The notes under the pieces are model-generated. The model saw only the letters and a list, made by a program, of their open reading frames with translations. It was not told the origin of the DNA and did no database searches. Both the position numbers and the translations under genes were made by a program. From Megaustenia siamemsis (taxonomy: Eukaryota > Mollusca > Gastropoda > Stylommatophora > Ariophantidae), in NCBI GenBank assembly GCA_032433765.1, contig JAVIAB010000092.1, positions 108,194,396-108,258,395 on the forward strand: a DNA stretch of 64,000 nucleotides. The letters are read 5' to 3'. Positions 1 to 11,493 of the stretch are shown piece after piece (the stretch's first letter is position 1; the number at the start of each line of letters is the position of its first letter).

Positions 1-1854
1 TAACAGTTTAGTTGTGTTGCTCGTTTTCTCATTTCGGTTGGTCCGAAAAGTTGGTCCGATTAGATGTTACATCCTATATTGTAATTGCTTGCTTGCGTTC
101 ACCCTATAACTAAAGACATACACCTGTTCGTAATCCGCCCTTAAAAGGACGTCTAGTGGACGTGTATCCGTTGTGTTGTGGTTTATTTTAAAACTACGAT
201 ATTTGCGCCCTTCGGCCCAACACATCCGACTTCAGCACTTTTTATTGTAATATTGTATTTTGTGACACATATTGAAAATTTTTCATGGAAGGTTGACACA
301 TTTGTCACAATTTAAAAATGCAAATGATGAAGTTAAAGGTCAACCTAAAACAGTTCGGTCTCATGTCTGACCTCAAGTTTCGACGTCACCGTCCGCCACG
401 GATGCACTCACACTGATGTAGCTTTTCTTATTGTTGACATATAAATCAGTTGAACTAAAAAATGCAAACATAAAATAAGGATAATGTAAAATGAAAGTAC
501 ATAAAAAAATAACAAAAATATAGACGACAGCAATATTTCAAAATGTAAAGAATTATTTTTATAATTCTAGCATATATTTGGCTCTTAAAACTAACAACAA
601 TAAAAAGTTTTCCACATTAAGTATCAAGAAATGATTGTATCTTTAAAAGTGAAAAGCCTATAAAACGTAAATGCCAAAATATGTTGAGAATATTCCTAAT
701 CTAGATAGACTACTTTCGTGATTCAGAGAGTATCACAAAAACTGTCAGAAAGTGGCCTGAAAATAGACCGGGAGAGCAGATATAATTTTGCTATGAAGAG
801 TGCAGTAAGATATGCGTAGATAAAGTATGGATGACGGTGATACAGCGAGCATGAATGGGGAGATGTTGTTATTTCTGTCGAATCTATTTTGTTTTTGTTT
901 TTCATCGAGAACTAGAAGAATAGGAAGATAAGTTACTTCAGCATGGGAGTAGTGTAGAGGATGTGAACTTGCTTGATGATCCAGAGATCACGGACACCAT
1001 TCTCTCAACCGATTTGTTAAAACCGATACCTGGACATCAATTATTAAAGATGATAACATTGAAGAGATACTCTCAATTTGTAATCGATAAATACGGCTCT
1101 AAGGTTTAAATAATTCATATCATTGCTGTTTTATATGCTTTGAGACTACCTTCATCTGTTTGGGAATAAACTCATTCAAGATTTGTTCGGACTAAGAATT
1201 AACGTTTGTGTATGTGCCTTTAATCTTGAACATTCTACTCCAGCCGTGTCAACTAGGACTCCTGTGGCGTATCTGAATACACTGGATGATCTCAACATAA
1301 TGTACGATCTCAATGGAGCAGCTTCAGAAAGCTAGTTAATAACAGCTTTAGTACCACTGTTATTTTTGTATATAACCTGACAGCGGTATAGGTCCTGCTA
1401 TTTTCGACATTCTTTTACGTATTATCTAACCTTCAACATTGGGAACTAATTTCGTTGTTGTCCACCTAATAAAGAAGCAGGTATTTTCTCGCATTTCTTG
1501 ACATGAGCGGAAATTCAATAACAACACACATAATGTGAACTTGATACTCTTCAACTTGAGGCAAGCCCTCTCCTCCCCACCCCTACCATCATCCTTATAT
1601 GTGCCTAATGAGCTACTTTTCCCCTCATTCCAACACCATCTATAGAGATACATCGTACTAACATCTTTGATTGCTATTATGAACATGTTTTTGATTTTTT
1701 TAAAAACATGGTAATTAGTTATTGCTGCTTGTGCAACAAAGGAAGAAGCCAAAGACCTTTCTGATTTACTAAATATTTACATAATATGGCCTCACTTCTC
1801 TTTGACTCCCACCTTACCATGTGTACCTTAATCCCCTAGAGCCTGCTTGAGTTA
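1..1854. other. Intergenic DNA, no gene recognised
   Basis: AT-rich DNA with scattered stops in all frames. The short open frames here show no family motif. Around 948-1010 there is a weak tRNA-like stretch (TAGTGTAGAGGATGTGAACT followed by a degraded B-box-like segment) that could be an old SINE head, but it is too diverged to call. Nothing else is supportable. Confidence 0.5.
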
Positions 1855-2039
1855 AAGTCAAAGGAGAAGTGGCAACACAAAATACCACGTTTAAAATATG
1901 AGTTGTTTAAAGGAGAAGTGGCAACACAAAATACCACGTTTAAAATATGAGTTGTTTAAAGGAGAAGTGACAACACAAAATACCACGTTTAAAATATGAG
2001 TTGTTTAAAAGAGAAGTGACAACACAAAATACCACGTTT
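1855..2039. repeat. 49-bp minisatellite, about 4 copies
   Basis: A 49-bp unit (contains AAGGAGAAGTGGCAACAC and ATACCACGTTTAAAATATG) is repeated in tandem, with unit starts near 1861, 1910, 1959 and 2008. Copies differ by single substitutions only (GTGGC versus GTGAC, and AAAGG versus AAAAG). The array stops exactly where a LINE fragment begins at about 2040, so the breakpoint is shared. Confidence 0.9.
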
Positions 2040-2289
2040 AAGAACTCGTTTTCTTGTTTCTATTGTCAAAAATGGATTGCATAGTATCTTCCTCATTTTT
2101 TGGAAAGTTGCTTTTGCCTGAGCCATTCTGCATCTCACCTCTTTTGTACATCTTCCGTCTGAGGTAAACAAAGTTCCCAAATATTTAAATTCATTTACCT
2201 GTTTTAATATTGTTCCACTTGTCTTTATTTTGCACTGAGGTGATGCCTTTCTCTTTGTTGTTACCATTACCTCTGTCTTTTTGCTATTC
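2040..2289 (-). pseudogene. LINE fragment, family B, RT C-terminal region
   Basis: The minus strand encodes a non-LTR retrotransposon segment just after the RT catalytic core. The recognisable motifs are FKYLGTLFTSDGRCTKEV and MRKILCNPFLTIETRKRV, typical of the RT thumb and connection region of RTE/Jockey-like LINEs. It is nearly identical to the stretch at 55540-55792. It is truncated on both sides: the 3' half of the element is missing and a minisatellite abuts it. The clade is unresolved. No function is expected. Confidence 0.85.
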
Positions 2290-3104
2290 ACACTCACATG
2301 AATATACTTTCTTGATTATCTTATCAGCACATACTCATTATAAGTCAATAGTACCTAGCATCCTTCACGGCATCTTGAAACCTTTCCATTCATTGAAACA
2401 CATTAGACTTCACAGCTATATTGTTAATGTCTACCCTAGGTCTAACAATAATATTCATACACAAGTCCTGTTGTGGACTCTAATTAAATATGCTGCTCTA
2501 ACTTTGATCTAACATTGGTCCTGTTCTAACATCTTATCCACCTGCACTAGATGTTGATGGTGTGCCGTGGAGCATATTGACAGCCTTTCTGATGGAGTCT
2601 TCTAATCATTCTCTGCCTCTGTTCTGTGTGTGATCTCGATTTGTCCGCCTCTAACTTGGGGGATGAAATCATAGTTTATTTATATAATAGCCACTCCTAC
2701 CCGTTGACATATCTTAACTTATTTCTTTTTTTTTTCTACGTCCACACGCTCGGTGGTCAATCCTTACTGACCTCGTTTACTTGTCCGTCCGCCCATACTG
2801 TCTGGTTGTCTAACCTTGTTCTAATTTACTGTGAACTATTCATGTCAATTAAAATTTTTTCCTACACTGAGACTACACTTAGGCGGTAATCCTAAATTAC
2901 ACCGTGTAAAAGTATACTCAAACGCGAAAGGACAGAGGATGTGTGCAAATATGTGTGTATGTGTGTGTATGTGTGTGTGTGTGTGGGGGGGGGGGGGGGG
3001 CGAGCGCTTTTTATGAAGGGAGACAATTATTTTAAAAAAGAGCTCCAGGAAATATACATGCTTTCCTATCTTGACAGTTCTACAAAATCTGTTTCTAACG
3101 TGTG
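2290..3104. other. Intergenic, with GT/G microsatellite
   Basis: No gene is recognised. Around 2950-3001 a (GT)n tract runs into a run of G residues, giving a shadow open frame. The rest is unremarkable AT-rich DNA. Confidence 0.5.
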
Positions 3105-3374
3105 CTTTTATTTGCTACAAAAATTTATGGGAACTATCATCCGATCATACACAACGAACATAACATTGTGGCGGTTCTAGTTTACAATTAAAATGTTTGC
3201 ATTTCGGGACTCTGAAGTCCTAAAGGTCCGATAATATTTTTTTTTTTTGCTTCAGAGTCTCGAGGTACAAACTTTATAGTTGTAAACTATAACTGCCACC
3301 AAGTTATATTTGTATGTTATGTTTGTAGTATAGGATCCGGATGATAGAGCTCCCGTAAACTCGTGTAGGGATGA
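3105..3374. mobile_element. Foldback hairpin element (MITE-like)
   Basis: The left arm (about 3105-3214) and right arm (about 3251-3374) are imperfect reverse complements around a short T-rich loop. Matching blocks include GACTCTGAAG against CTTCAGAGTC, AGTTTACAAT against TTGTAAACTA, and GGAACTATCATCCG against CGGATGATAGAGCTCC. The size and structure fit a non-autonomous hairpin transposon. I did not find a convincing target-site duplication, so the class is open. Confidence 0.6.
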
Positions 3375-3429
3375 AAAAAATACACTAGATATCATATATC
3401 AGTTTAGATACATATACAGATTTGGGGGG

Positions 3430-3790
3430 GGGGGGGTTGTGGGCTCGATAGACTATTTGGGAAAATCACCCAACTAAGCTACCAACGTTCGGACAACCCG
3501 TGTTCGATTCCCGCTGGAAGCAGTGTGAGTTGTACTCGTGGTTGGACAAAAATAATACCCCCGTAGTCGATCCAGCCGTTGGCAGCAAGGTTACCAGGGT
3601 AGTACTTTGCGTGGTGAGGGATTTTGTCTCGCATCGTGAGTTTCGATGCTCGAAGAGTCACTATCCAGAATCTCCGAACACTTCTGGACAATCGGCAGAG
3701 CACATATGGGTGAAAACTCGCGTGCTAAGACGCCGATTCAAGTCTCGAACTTTACCTTTACACTTTATATGCAGATTTATTTTGTTCTGG
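3430..3790 (+). repeat. Possible tRNA-derived SINE with two tRNA-like heads
   Basis: A tRNA-like segment begins near 3437 (GGGCTCGATAGAC, A-box-like) and has a good B box (GTGTTCGATTCCCGC) near 3500. A second tRNA-like segment near 3695-3760 has GGCAGAGCAC and GATTCAAGTCTCG. This suggests a dimeric SINE or two adjacent ones. It is preceded by a run of G. No poly(A) tail or duplication was confirmed. Confidence 0.4.
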
Positions 3791-4059
3791 TAAGGTAGAT
3801 AAGCATGTATATCGTTTGAGCTTTTTAAAAACAGTTTTTCTCTCCCTTCGTAAAAATTCCGCAACTGCTTTAATTTGATATATCAATAATGTACATTAAA
3901 CTGCATTTGCTTTAAATTTACTCATTCCTACGGAAGAGTAGTCCCTTTCTTTAATTTGACGGATGTAAAATGTTGTATAGAACATACAAATATACATAAC
4001 AAGACGTTATTAAAGTACTCTTCGAAATGGGAAATGTATGCTTAACAAAACATAGGTAG

Positions 4060-4200
4060 TCAAAGACTAGTAGAGACAGACAACATCAAGAGGCGGAGAC
4101 TGGAAACTTATGACAGTACAGTATCAAAGCAAGATGCAGAATGAAATAAAGTTCTACGCTAGCCAGGTTTCGATGTGGAGACGGCAAGAGATGCTGATAA
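4060..4200 (+). pseudogene. LINE family C, diverged 3' end
   Basis: The stretch ending GATGTGGAGACGGCAAGAG resembles the 3' end of LINE family C, seen better at 4820-4910 and 63690-63770 (GATGCGGAGACGG followed by ACTT and GATGATGA). It is a short and old copy with no coding capacity. The call rests on shared 3'-terminal sequence only. Confidence 0.55.
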
Positions 4201-4436
4201 AGGTTTCTTAAATTTGTCGACACAATTTCACTAATGAGAGACATCTTGAAGACTTACACTTGAGAACACCAAAATCACATTTGTTTCTCAAATCATTTCG
4301 TGAAAGATATTTAGCAAGAGAGAACTCAGTCACGCTAACTCAAGAGATGTGTCCCAAGGAAGAGGAAGTCCTTCACTTCTCCATCATAGATAATTTTGTG
4401 GGATTTATCTACTCTTTTGTTACCCTGCCACATCAT

Positions 4437-4916
4437 AGTGGAAAATGTAAAAGTGGAATAAACAAAATAATAGGAATGGCTAAAAGTAATTTTAATGCCA
4501 TGAAAAGTATACTGACATCAAAACAAAAAATACCATGAAAAAAATTAAGAATAGCAAAATGTTATGTCTTCTCAATATTCCTATATGGTGCAGAAAAAGG
4601 GACATTATACAAGAAAACAGAACAGAAAATTGATGATATGAAACAACTTAAAATTAAAAGAGAACAATTAGAACAAGACATGACATTTTTGGGGCATGTT
4701 GAAAGACAAAGCAGCCTATTAAAAGTGATATTGGAAGGGAATATACAAGGTAAAAGAGGCAGAGGCAGACCAAGACCAACATGGACAAGTAACATCAAAA
4801 GATGGATAAGATAGCCTATGACAACTTGAACTATCAAAGCAAGAGACAGGGCGGAATGGCGCTCTCCATGGCAGCCAACCTTCGATGCGGAGACGGTACT
4901 TGATGATGATGAATGA
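4437..4916 (+). pseudogene. LINE family C, 3' fragment
   Basis: Nucleotide similarity to 63265-63770 is strong: both carry ATAGGAATG, AAAAGTAATTTTAATGCC-like sequence, AAAATGTTATGTCTTCTCAA, and end in ATGCGGAGACGG plus a GAT-repeat tail. The encoded segment is the C-terminal part of a LINE ORF2, after the RT. Stops and frameshifts are frequent. The stretch 4260-4436 before it is unassigned. Confidence 0.85.
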
Positions 4917-5666
4917 ATTTTTGAAAAAATTATAGCATTTTGAGCTTTGAACAAATAGTATTATTATACCTAGAAAAATATAAGTCTAATAGAATATATT
5001 GTAACTGTATTTTGAGTATTGACTGTAGAGAATATTGTTTTCTCCTAAGCTTTCAAATAAACTTGAGGCAATTGCTGATGCAGAAACTGTTCATCATATG
5101 ATGATACTATATGGTTGTAGTGTTGAACAATATAGTAAGGAAAGTGTCAGGTGAGTAGATTTCAATGGAGAATAACCATAGTAACATCTTTTCATTAAAA
5201 CAAGTTACATCTTTTAATTAAAACAAGTTGGTGCGTCTACTTTGAAATTTAGCTAGAAAGATCTCCAGCATTTCAGTCTTATATCAGTTATATATTAAAT
5301 ACATTTATATACCTTCTTCTGCTTAAATTCCACCTGTGTCTAAGTTCCCTTTGTTTCCATTATGCGCACATCAGCTATTCTTATTTTCCACACAAACTAA
5401 TATTTTGATTTTTACTTGCCTGTCAGGGAGTTGAGTTACGATTGCAAAAGACGGATCAAAGGCACTTATATTTGCTTGGGCTAATAATGCTCTACCCACA
5501 GTCTTAGCGACAGGTGAGTGAAGCTCTGATATAATAAATTGAGACGTGTCCCACACATTTATATATTTGAACATAGGATAGTGGTGACAGTAACAATGTT
5601 AAGAGCTATTATTTTTGTTTTGTTTATTCTGTTACCAGCAACAAATATTATGCTTATATTTTGATA
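4917..5666. other. Intergenic, nothing recognised
   Basis: AT-rich sequence without a recognisable gene, RNA or repeat beyond short direct repeats such as the doubled AACAAGTT near 5200-5230. Confidence 0.5.
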
Positions 5667-5676
5667 CACATATAAT

Positions 5677-5836
5677 TCTTCTTCTTCTACCTTTTTAGCT
5701 CCCAGTGGAGCATAGGTCTTCAACAAACACTTTCCAAATCGTTCTGTTTTTTGCCATTTTTTAAGATCATTCAATGTCTTCCCCATCATCTTCATCTCTT
5801 CTTTTATCTGTCTTCTCCAAGAATTCCTTGGTCTTC
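5677..5836 (-). mobile_element. LINE family A, 160-bp 3' end with 10-bp TSD
   Basis: The minus strand gives the C-terminal end of a LINE ORF2 (MKMMGKTLNDLKKW, then LLKTYAPLGAKKVEEE) followed by a (GAA)n tail. The same 3' end occurs at 42257-42430. The insertion is flanked by perfect copies of CACATATAAT at 5667-5676 and 5837-5846, so this is a severely 5'-truncated target-primed reverse transcription product. Confidence 0.9.
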
Positions 5837-5846
5837 ACATATAATG

Positions 5847-7150
5847 TAGCACATAAAATATTTGTTGGGGAAAAATAGATAACAGTTTTAAAAGGTCTAT
5901 ACAAATTAACTGACTGTACTAATTACAAACTTAAAATAATGAAATCAATATTATTTAGCCAACTTAAAATATGAAGAATATAATGATTTCAATTACATTT
6001 AATGATAGTAAGCAGTCATAGTTTTACTGCCAATCTTTGTTGTCTTCACTTATCTCATGTGCTTGAAATGTTTATGCCAAAATTGCATTAATATTTTAGT
6101 TCATTTTGCTTACTTGTTCACATCCAAAATTTAATTTCTACGCTATTCTTCAATGGCACAATCAGGTTGACTAAAGTAAAGTTACTGCTAAATTTGTAAT
6201 AATATATGTGTTTACAAATGGAATATTTCACACCAGAAGGTGTTAGATTTGCCAATTATTTGAAATGTGTTTACTCATAACCATAAAGCCACTAAATAAT
6301 AAATGATACAAAAAATTAACTAAGCCACAATATTTGAATATTTGTGTATAGTGTCACAAAATGGAACCACTTCCATAAATATTAATTTTAACAATGAGCA
6401 GAATGTAATAAACTCAGGACATCTTCACCCATCAATACTGCACAATTTTTAAGATGATAACTAAAGTGCTACTTTGAGATTAAAACAAGCAGCTGTGACA
6501 TAATGATTGACACTTTTGTTAAAACAGAGTATATGTTCTATTTGGATAAATTGCAATTAAAATTTACATTTTATTAAAAATGTAAGTGATTATAACTAGT
6601 TAAATTTATCACCAACTATGAATATTTCTTCCTTTCGACTCTGAAATATCTAACTAATGATATTTAAGTTTTTATTTTTTGCAGTGGACATTCAAACGTT
6701 TTTTTTATTAGATCTTATTGTTCCAGAGAAACCAATGATTTAAAAACAAAAAAAAAAAAAAAACAAAAAAAAAAAAATCACCAGTTCATAAAAGCAGTCA
6801 GATTTAATTTGGTATATCTGCTATTTTTATTTCTTTTGGGAGTTGGCATCAGAATTGGTAGAACCAGCACTGTCAAATCCTTTATTCTTCAGGTGCACTA
6901 TGCTAGAGCAATTCAAAGTAAGATACAATGTTTTGTCAGGTGTTTTTACTTTTATTAATTATTCCAAACATATTCAAAATATTTGTTTTTACCACCTGAC
7001 CACGATATGGGGAGAAAAGAATAGAAAAAAACTGTCACCTGCCATACATGCCATAAAAGGTGAATGATAAGATTGAGAACAAGGTCTTCGTCTGTGATAT
7101 GGAGTTCATGCATCTGAGCTAAAGCCATCTTCAGTGAATTCGCTAGTGTG
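5847..7150. other. Intergenic, A-rich tracts
   Basis: No gene is recognised. Two A-runs lie at about 6749-6777. Short open frames such as the one at 6843-7067 carry no family motif. Confidence 0.5.
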
Positions 7151-7153
7151 TGG

Positions 7154-7692
7154 CACTCAAGATGAGAATTGGCGTAAACTAAGATGAGAATTGGCTTAAA
7201 TTAAGATGAGAATTGGCTTAAACTAAGATGAGAATTGGCTGAAACTAAGATGAGAATTGGCTGAAACTAAGATGAGAATTGGCTTAAACTAAGATGATAA
7301 TTGGCTTAAACTAAGATGAGAATTGGCTGAAACTAAGATGAGAATTGGCTTAAACTAAAGATGAGAATTGGCTTAAACTAAGATGAGAATTGGCTTAAAC
7401 TAAGATGAGAATTGTTTTAAACTCAGATGAGAATTGGCTTAAACTAAGATGAGAATTGGCTTAAACTAAGATGAGAATTGGCTTAAACTAAGAGGAGATT
7501 TGTCTTAAACTAAGATGAGAATTGGCTTAAACTAAAGATGAGAATTGTGTTAAACTAAGATGAGAATTGGCTTAAACTAAAGATGAGAATTGTGTTAAAC
7601 TAAGATGAGAATTGGCTTAAACTAAAGATGAGAATTGGCATAAGCTAAGATGAGAATTGGCTTAAACTAAAGATGAGAATTGGGTTAATCTA
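7154..7692. repeat. 22-bp minisatellite, about 24 copies
   Basis: The tandem unit is AGATGAGAATTGGCTTAAAC plus TA, with variants (GGCTGAAAC, GTGTTAAAC, and units with an extra A giving TAAAGATG). The variants cluster by position: copies with the extra A are concentrated in the right half, as expected from local amplification of a variant block. Confidence 0.95.
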
Positions 7693-8009
7693 AGATCAAA
7701 TCAGGCTGGCTAACAGAAACGAGGATCATGTTCCCTATAGCGGTGTCTGTTATTGATATAGAGGACATTGTATTGCAGTACCTCTGGGCTGGACTAGTAG
7801 TTTCCCAGCATAGCCTGGGAAAGATGAAATCCAACTTCTCCAGTAGGAGGCGGGCTTGTCAAGAAAGCCAATACTACCCGTCACATCTAAGAGTAAAAGG
7901 GCAACCTGGCCTCCTTAACTCATGACATTACATCAACAGCAACTTTGAGCATTATGTGAAATGCAGGTCTAGTTCTGAGTATGCATAAAATAATTCTTGA
8001 TGCTTCCAG

Positions 8010-8235
8010 TGCAATTAGATGGCACGTAGAGCTCATAAAGTCATTTGCCAATTGTCTCTATTCTGGGTAAGCTGTTCGATCATAGAGAGTCAGTCTATGC
8101 CTGCCGATCTTGCTTCTTTTGTTAGAATTCTTTTCAGTGTTTCTCAAGGTTGTCCTCTTTTCCTCTTACAGGACGTTCCCCATTTGAGAGCTTGCTTAGT
8201 AATTCTCTGGTCGTTTCTTCTAAATACATGCTGAC
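8010..8235 (-). pseudogene. LINE family D, 3' coding end
   Basis: On the minus strand the sequence decodes, with a few frame breaks, to a typical LINE ORF2 C-terminus: a KRKRGQPRETL-type motif, then LTQNRDNWQMTL. The same family is at 16400-16870, which shares GRP-type and LAKNRDGL-type motifs. Only the end is present and it is decayed. Confidence 0.7.
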
Positions 8236-8340
8236 ATTCTTTACTTAATAGTAGACAGGATACCTGCCTACCTACTTACATACCTACCTACTTACCTGTC
8301 ATGCTGTCTATACATATATATATTTTTTTATTCTGCTTCT

Positions 8341-8612
8341 CTTAGTGGATTCTCTGCCTAGATGAATATGTTTTCCCTGTGGGAATTTCCTATTTTAATC
8401 ATCTCTTTTCTGTCTTTCCTTTCATCAGTGCTTGCTATATATGTAAAAACACACACTCGTACATATACTACAGAGCAATTAACACAAAATCAAGACTAAC
8501 ATGAAAATTATACTAAAGAAGCAAGCACCGCTGAGTGGAAAGGCAGAAAAGAGAGCCAAATAGAAAATCCCCACAGGGAAGTGTGTCTATCTAGGCAGAG
8601 AATCCACCAAGA
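8341..8612. mobile_element. Foldback hairpin element with ~95-bp arms
   Basis: The left arm 8341-8436 and right arm 8521-8612 are reverse complements with scattered mismatches. Matching blocks are GGATTCTCTGCCTAGAT against ATCTAGGCAGAGAATCC, CCCTGTGGG against CCCACAGGG, and GCTTGC against GCAAGC. The loop is about 84 bp. It looks like a MITE or snap-back insertion. Nothing recognisable is encoded. Confidence 0.75.
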
Positions 8613-8871
8613 TAACAAAAAAAGCACAAAAAAACTTGAAAAAGCTGAGATAGGAAAATCTCGCCTTATTAATTAAGATTACTTCCTGAGAGAGATATTT
8701 TAAATATAAGCAGCATGGGCTATGCGGAAAGATTAATGGAAGATCAAGTGCTAGGCTATCAGTCGCGAACAAATCCGTGCTGAAATATATACTTAACCGC
8801 AAGGTGCAACAAATCCTAATGGATACTATATACGCACAAAATGAGGTAGCAAGTCATTAACATTTTATCTA

Positions 8872-8978
8872 TAGTTCGTTCAGAAATTCGTGCCCACAGA
8901 GTTGATTAATTATCTCGAAAACTGTTTGATGAATTTATGTAATTCTTTTTCATGAAATCTTATTTTTTCACTGACCTT
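8872..8978 (+). repeat. Left TIR of the mariner-like element
   Basis: Begins TAGTTCGTTCAGAAATTC next to TA. It matches the reverse complement of 11208-11315 over its length with about ten differences. Transposase binding and cleavage would occur here. Confidence 0.93.
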
Positions 8979-9325
8979 AAGTATGATTTTTTCCCCTACT
9001 GTCATGCATTTAGGAAAGATTTTTGCTTCTTTGGGGGTATATAGAAATATGATTTTCTTGGTTGCCCTAAATTTTAGAGTTTAACGCACATTTTTTATAA
9101 TCAACTCACCGTTTAAAAAGGCAAATTTCACGTGCTCTCCACACAATCTTAGCACCAGTTCGCACTCACTGAACTGTAACTTGTAAGACGCACGCCACTC
9201 CTAGGTTCTTTTTGTCATTTTAAATTTCTTGTTAAATATGTCCAGAGGCGTACTTTGACAAAATATTTACTATTTATGTGATAATTTGTAAGCTGCTGTG
9301 AAGTGACTACTTGATTTTTAAAACC

Positions 9326-10837
9326 ATGAAGAGTTTAAAGTTTAGATTGATCACTATGCAAAAGGTAACTGTGTTATTGTACAGCACTTCTGCAAGGAAT
9401 CTAAAAAGGGTCTGTTATATAACGGTGTCAAAAAACCAGAAAAAAGAACACGGGCAGCTCTAAATATAGATAGAAAGTCTTTCAGTCGATGGATAGGACA
9501 GAACTTTGAATCTGCAGAGGCGACGGGCAATCAAGGGAAAAAAATTTAATTAATGATTTTGACAAAATTGTTATTAGACGTGAGATTTTGAAAGTGTTTG
9601 AATCGAATCAACTTGTTACACTGGGCAAACTTAAAGTTCGACTGCAATTAGAATGTGATATTGAAATCTCAAAAACGACTCTTTGGAAGATCGTAAGAGG
9701 CGTTGGTTTCACTTTTCGAAAATCTGCTAGTTGTAGAAATATTGTTTGTGAAAAACCACACCTGATAGCTAGCTGCCTGAAGCAAATACCTGAGGCAGAT
9801 CCGTGAACAACGAATGGAAGGTTACGATATAATATATTTGGATGAAACGTGGGTCAATGCTCATCATACATATGAGAAAGAATGGCAATCAGTTGACAGA
9901 GAAAATAAAAGAAGCATTCCCAGGAGCAAAGGACAGCGCATTATATTGGTACATACTGGCAGTAGAGAGAATGGACTTGTTAATGAAACACAACTTATTT
10001 TTCAATCAAAGTCAACAGACAATAGGGGCTACCATACTGAAATGAATGGACGAATGAATTTTCAGAGACTGGATAGAGAACACTCTACTCCCCATTCTGG
10101 ATAGACCTTCATGCTTTGTAATGGTCAATGTATCCTATCAAAATGCAGTAGCACTGGAGGACAAAGTTCCTAATTCGTCAAACACAAAAGATGAAATCAT
10201 TACATGGCTTAGGAAAGAAAATGTTTCCTTTCACAACGCCCAATTAAAACCAGAGTTTTTGCATCTTGTTAGACAGACGAGAAAGACAAAGTTATATCAA
10301 AATGATGCAATAATTGTAAAGTATGGCCACACATCCCTTCGCCTCCCACCTTATCATTCGCACCTCAACCCAGTAGAATTTGTGTGGGCTAAAGTCAAAG
10401 GGTAAGTTGCTGCTGGGCAGAACACGACGTTTAAAATGTGGGATGTTAAAGAACTGACGCGTGATGCCCTCTCAACGATAGACATTGAGTACTGGAGAAA
10501 ATGTGACGACCATGTGCTCAGAGAAGAAGAACAATAATGGAGAAAATGTGACGACCATGTGCTCAGAGAAGAAGAACAATAATGGAGAAAATGTGACGAC
10601 CATGTGCTCAGAGAAGAAGAACAATAATGGAGAAAATGTGACGACCATGTGCTCAGAGAAGAGGAACAATACTGGAGAAAATGTGACGACCATGTGCTCA
10701 GAGAAGAAGAACAATAATGGAGAAAATGTGACGACCATGTGCTCAGAGAAGAGGAACAATACTGACAACGAGATGGATTACAGATTGTCCAACCGATAAC
10801 AGTTGTTAATCTCTTAGAGACTTCTGATTCGGAATGA
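9326..10837 (+). pseudogene. Mariner/IS630-like DDE transposase pseudogene
   Basis: The protein can be read only across several frames. An N-terminal helix-turn-helix region is around 9345-9548 (HYAKGNCVIVQHF, RKSFSRWIG). A second DNA-binding segment is at 9588-9800. The catalytic domain has YLDETWVNAHH at about 9835, a degenerate second motif VMVNVSYQ near 10120, and RLPPYHSHLNPVEFVWAKVK near 10345. In this family the second motif normally reads VMDN and the third has an acidic residue just before LNP. Here they are V and H, so two of three catalytic acids are lost. Stops and frame changes occur near 9346, 9548, 9803, 10065 and in the C-terminal repeat. The C-terminus resumes as QRDGLQIVQPITVVN and ends at 10837. 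It is not functional. Confidence 0.92.
10493..10762 (+). repeat. In-frame 45-bp repeat, exactly 6 copies, inside transposase
   Basis: Exactly 270 bp, six times 45 bp. Each unit encodes WRKCDDHVLREEEQ plus a last codon that is TAC (Y) or TAA (stop). This is the C-terminal helix of the transposase amplified in tandem. Units 1, 2, 3 and 5 end in TAA, while 4 and 6 end in TAC. The codon after the last unit is TGA where the repeat pattern predicts TGG. The repeat number is a multiple of the codon length, but the stops show it expanded in, or after, a dead copy. Confidence 0.95.
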
Positions 10838-11207
10838 CTTATGTGTGACATGTGTACATTTGTGTTGTTGACACTCTTACTATTTGCTGACTATGTGTGT
10901 TTGATGTTCTGGTCGTTCCACTTATATTTTTGTTGATGGCACGCCTGTTATTTGGTGAATATGTGTGTCTGATACTTTGGCCAAAGTTTACTTATCTCTA
11001 TAACGAAATTATAAAATCAAGTAAAAAATGGTGCACTCTTCAATGTGATACGGATACGCCTTTGACTTGCATTGTTAGAAAATCAACGTAATGTACAGTA
11101 CAATCTAATGTCTAGAGCACACGGTTTAATATTTTTCTAAAATTATATAACAAAAAACGATTTGTGCAAAATTCAGACAACCTTTGTACTTAAATGTTAT
11201 AAATCTG

Positions 11208-11315
11208 AAGGTCGGTGAAAAAAATAAGATTTCATGACAAATAATTACAGAAATTCATCAAACGGTTTCCGAGATAATTGATAAACTCTGCGGGCATGAA
11301 TTTCTGAACGAACTA
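11208..11315 (-). repeat. Right TIR of the mariner-like element
   Basis: Reverse complement of the left TIR, ending CGAACTA before the flanking TA at 11316-11317. Confidence 0.93.
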
Positions 11316-11493
11316 TACTATAGATGGCCACTGACGGAAGTCACACGTAATTTATTGAATGATTTAGTAAATAAACTAAAAACAATTACAGGGTAATTTA
11401 AAATTATTTTATGAGCTTGCGTAGAAATAATGTGGGTGGTCACCTTCAGGGAACAGGCAAATAATTGCAATGCTGCGGTAAAGCTGGTAGCAA

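Larger units (their letters stand above)
8872..11315 (+). mobile_element. Mariner/IS630-like DNA transposon, complete ends, defective
   Basis: Imperfect terminal inverted repeats of about 107 bp lie at 8872-8978 and 11208-11315. Both start TAGTTCGTTCAGAAATTC when read inward. They are bordered by TA at 8870-8871 and 11316-11317, the TA target duplication that defines the IS630-Tc1-mariner superfamily. The only coding remnant is a decayed DDE transposase on the plus strand. The element is whole at both ends, so it inserted intact and decayed in place. Confidence 0.93.
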
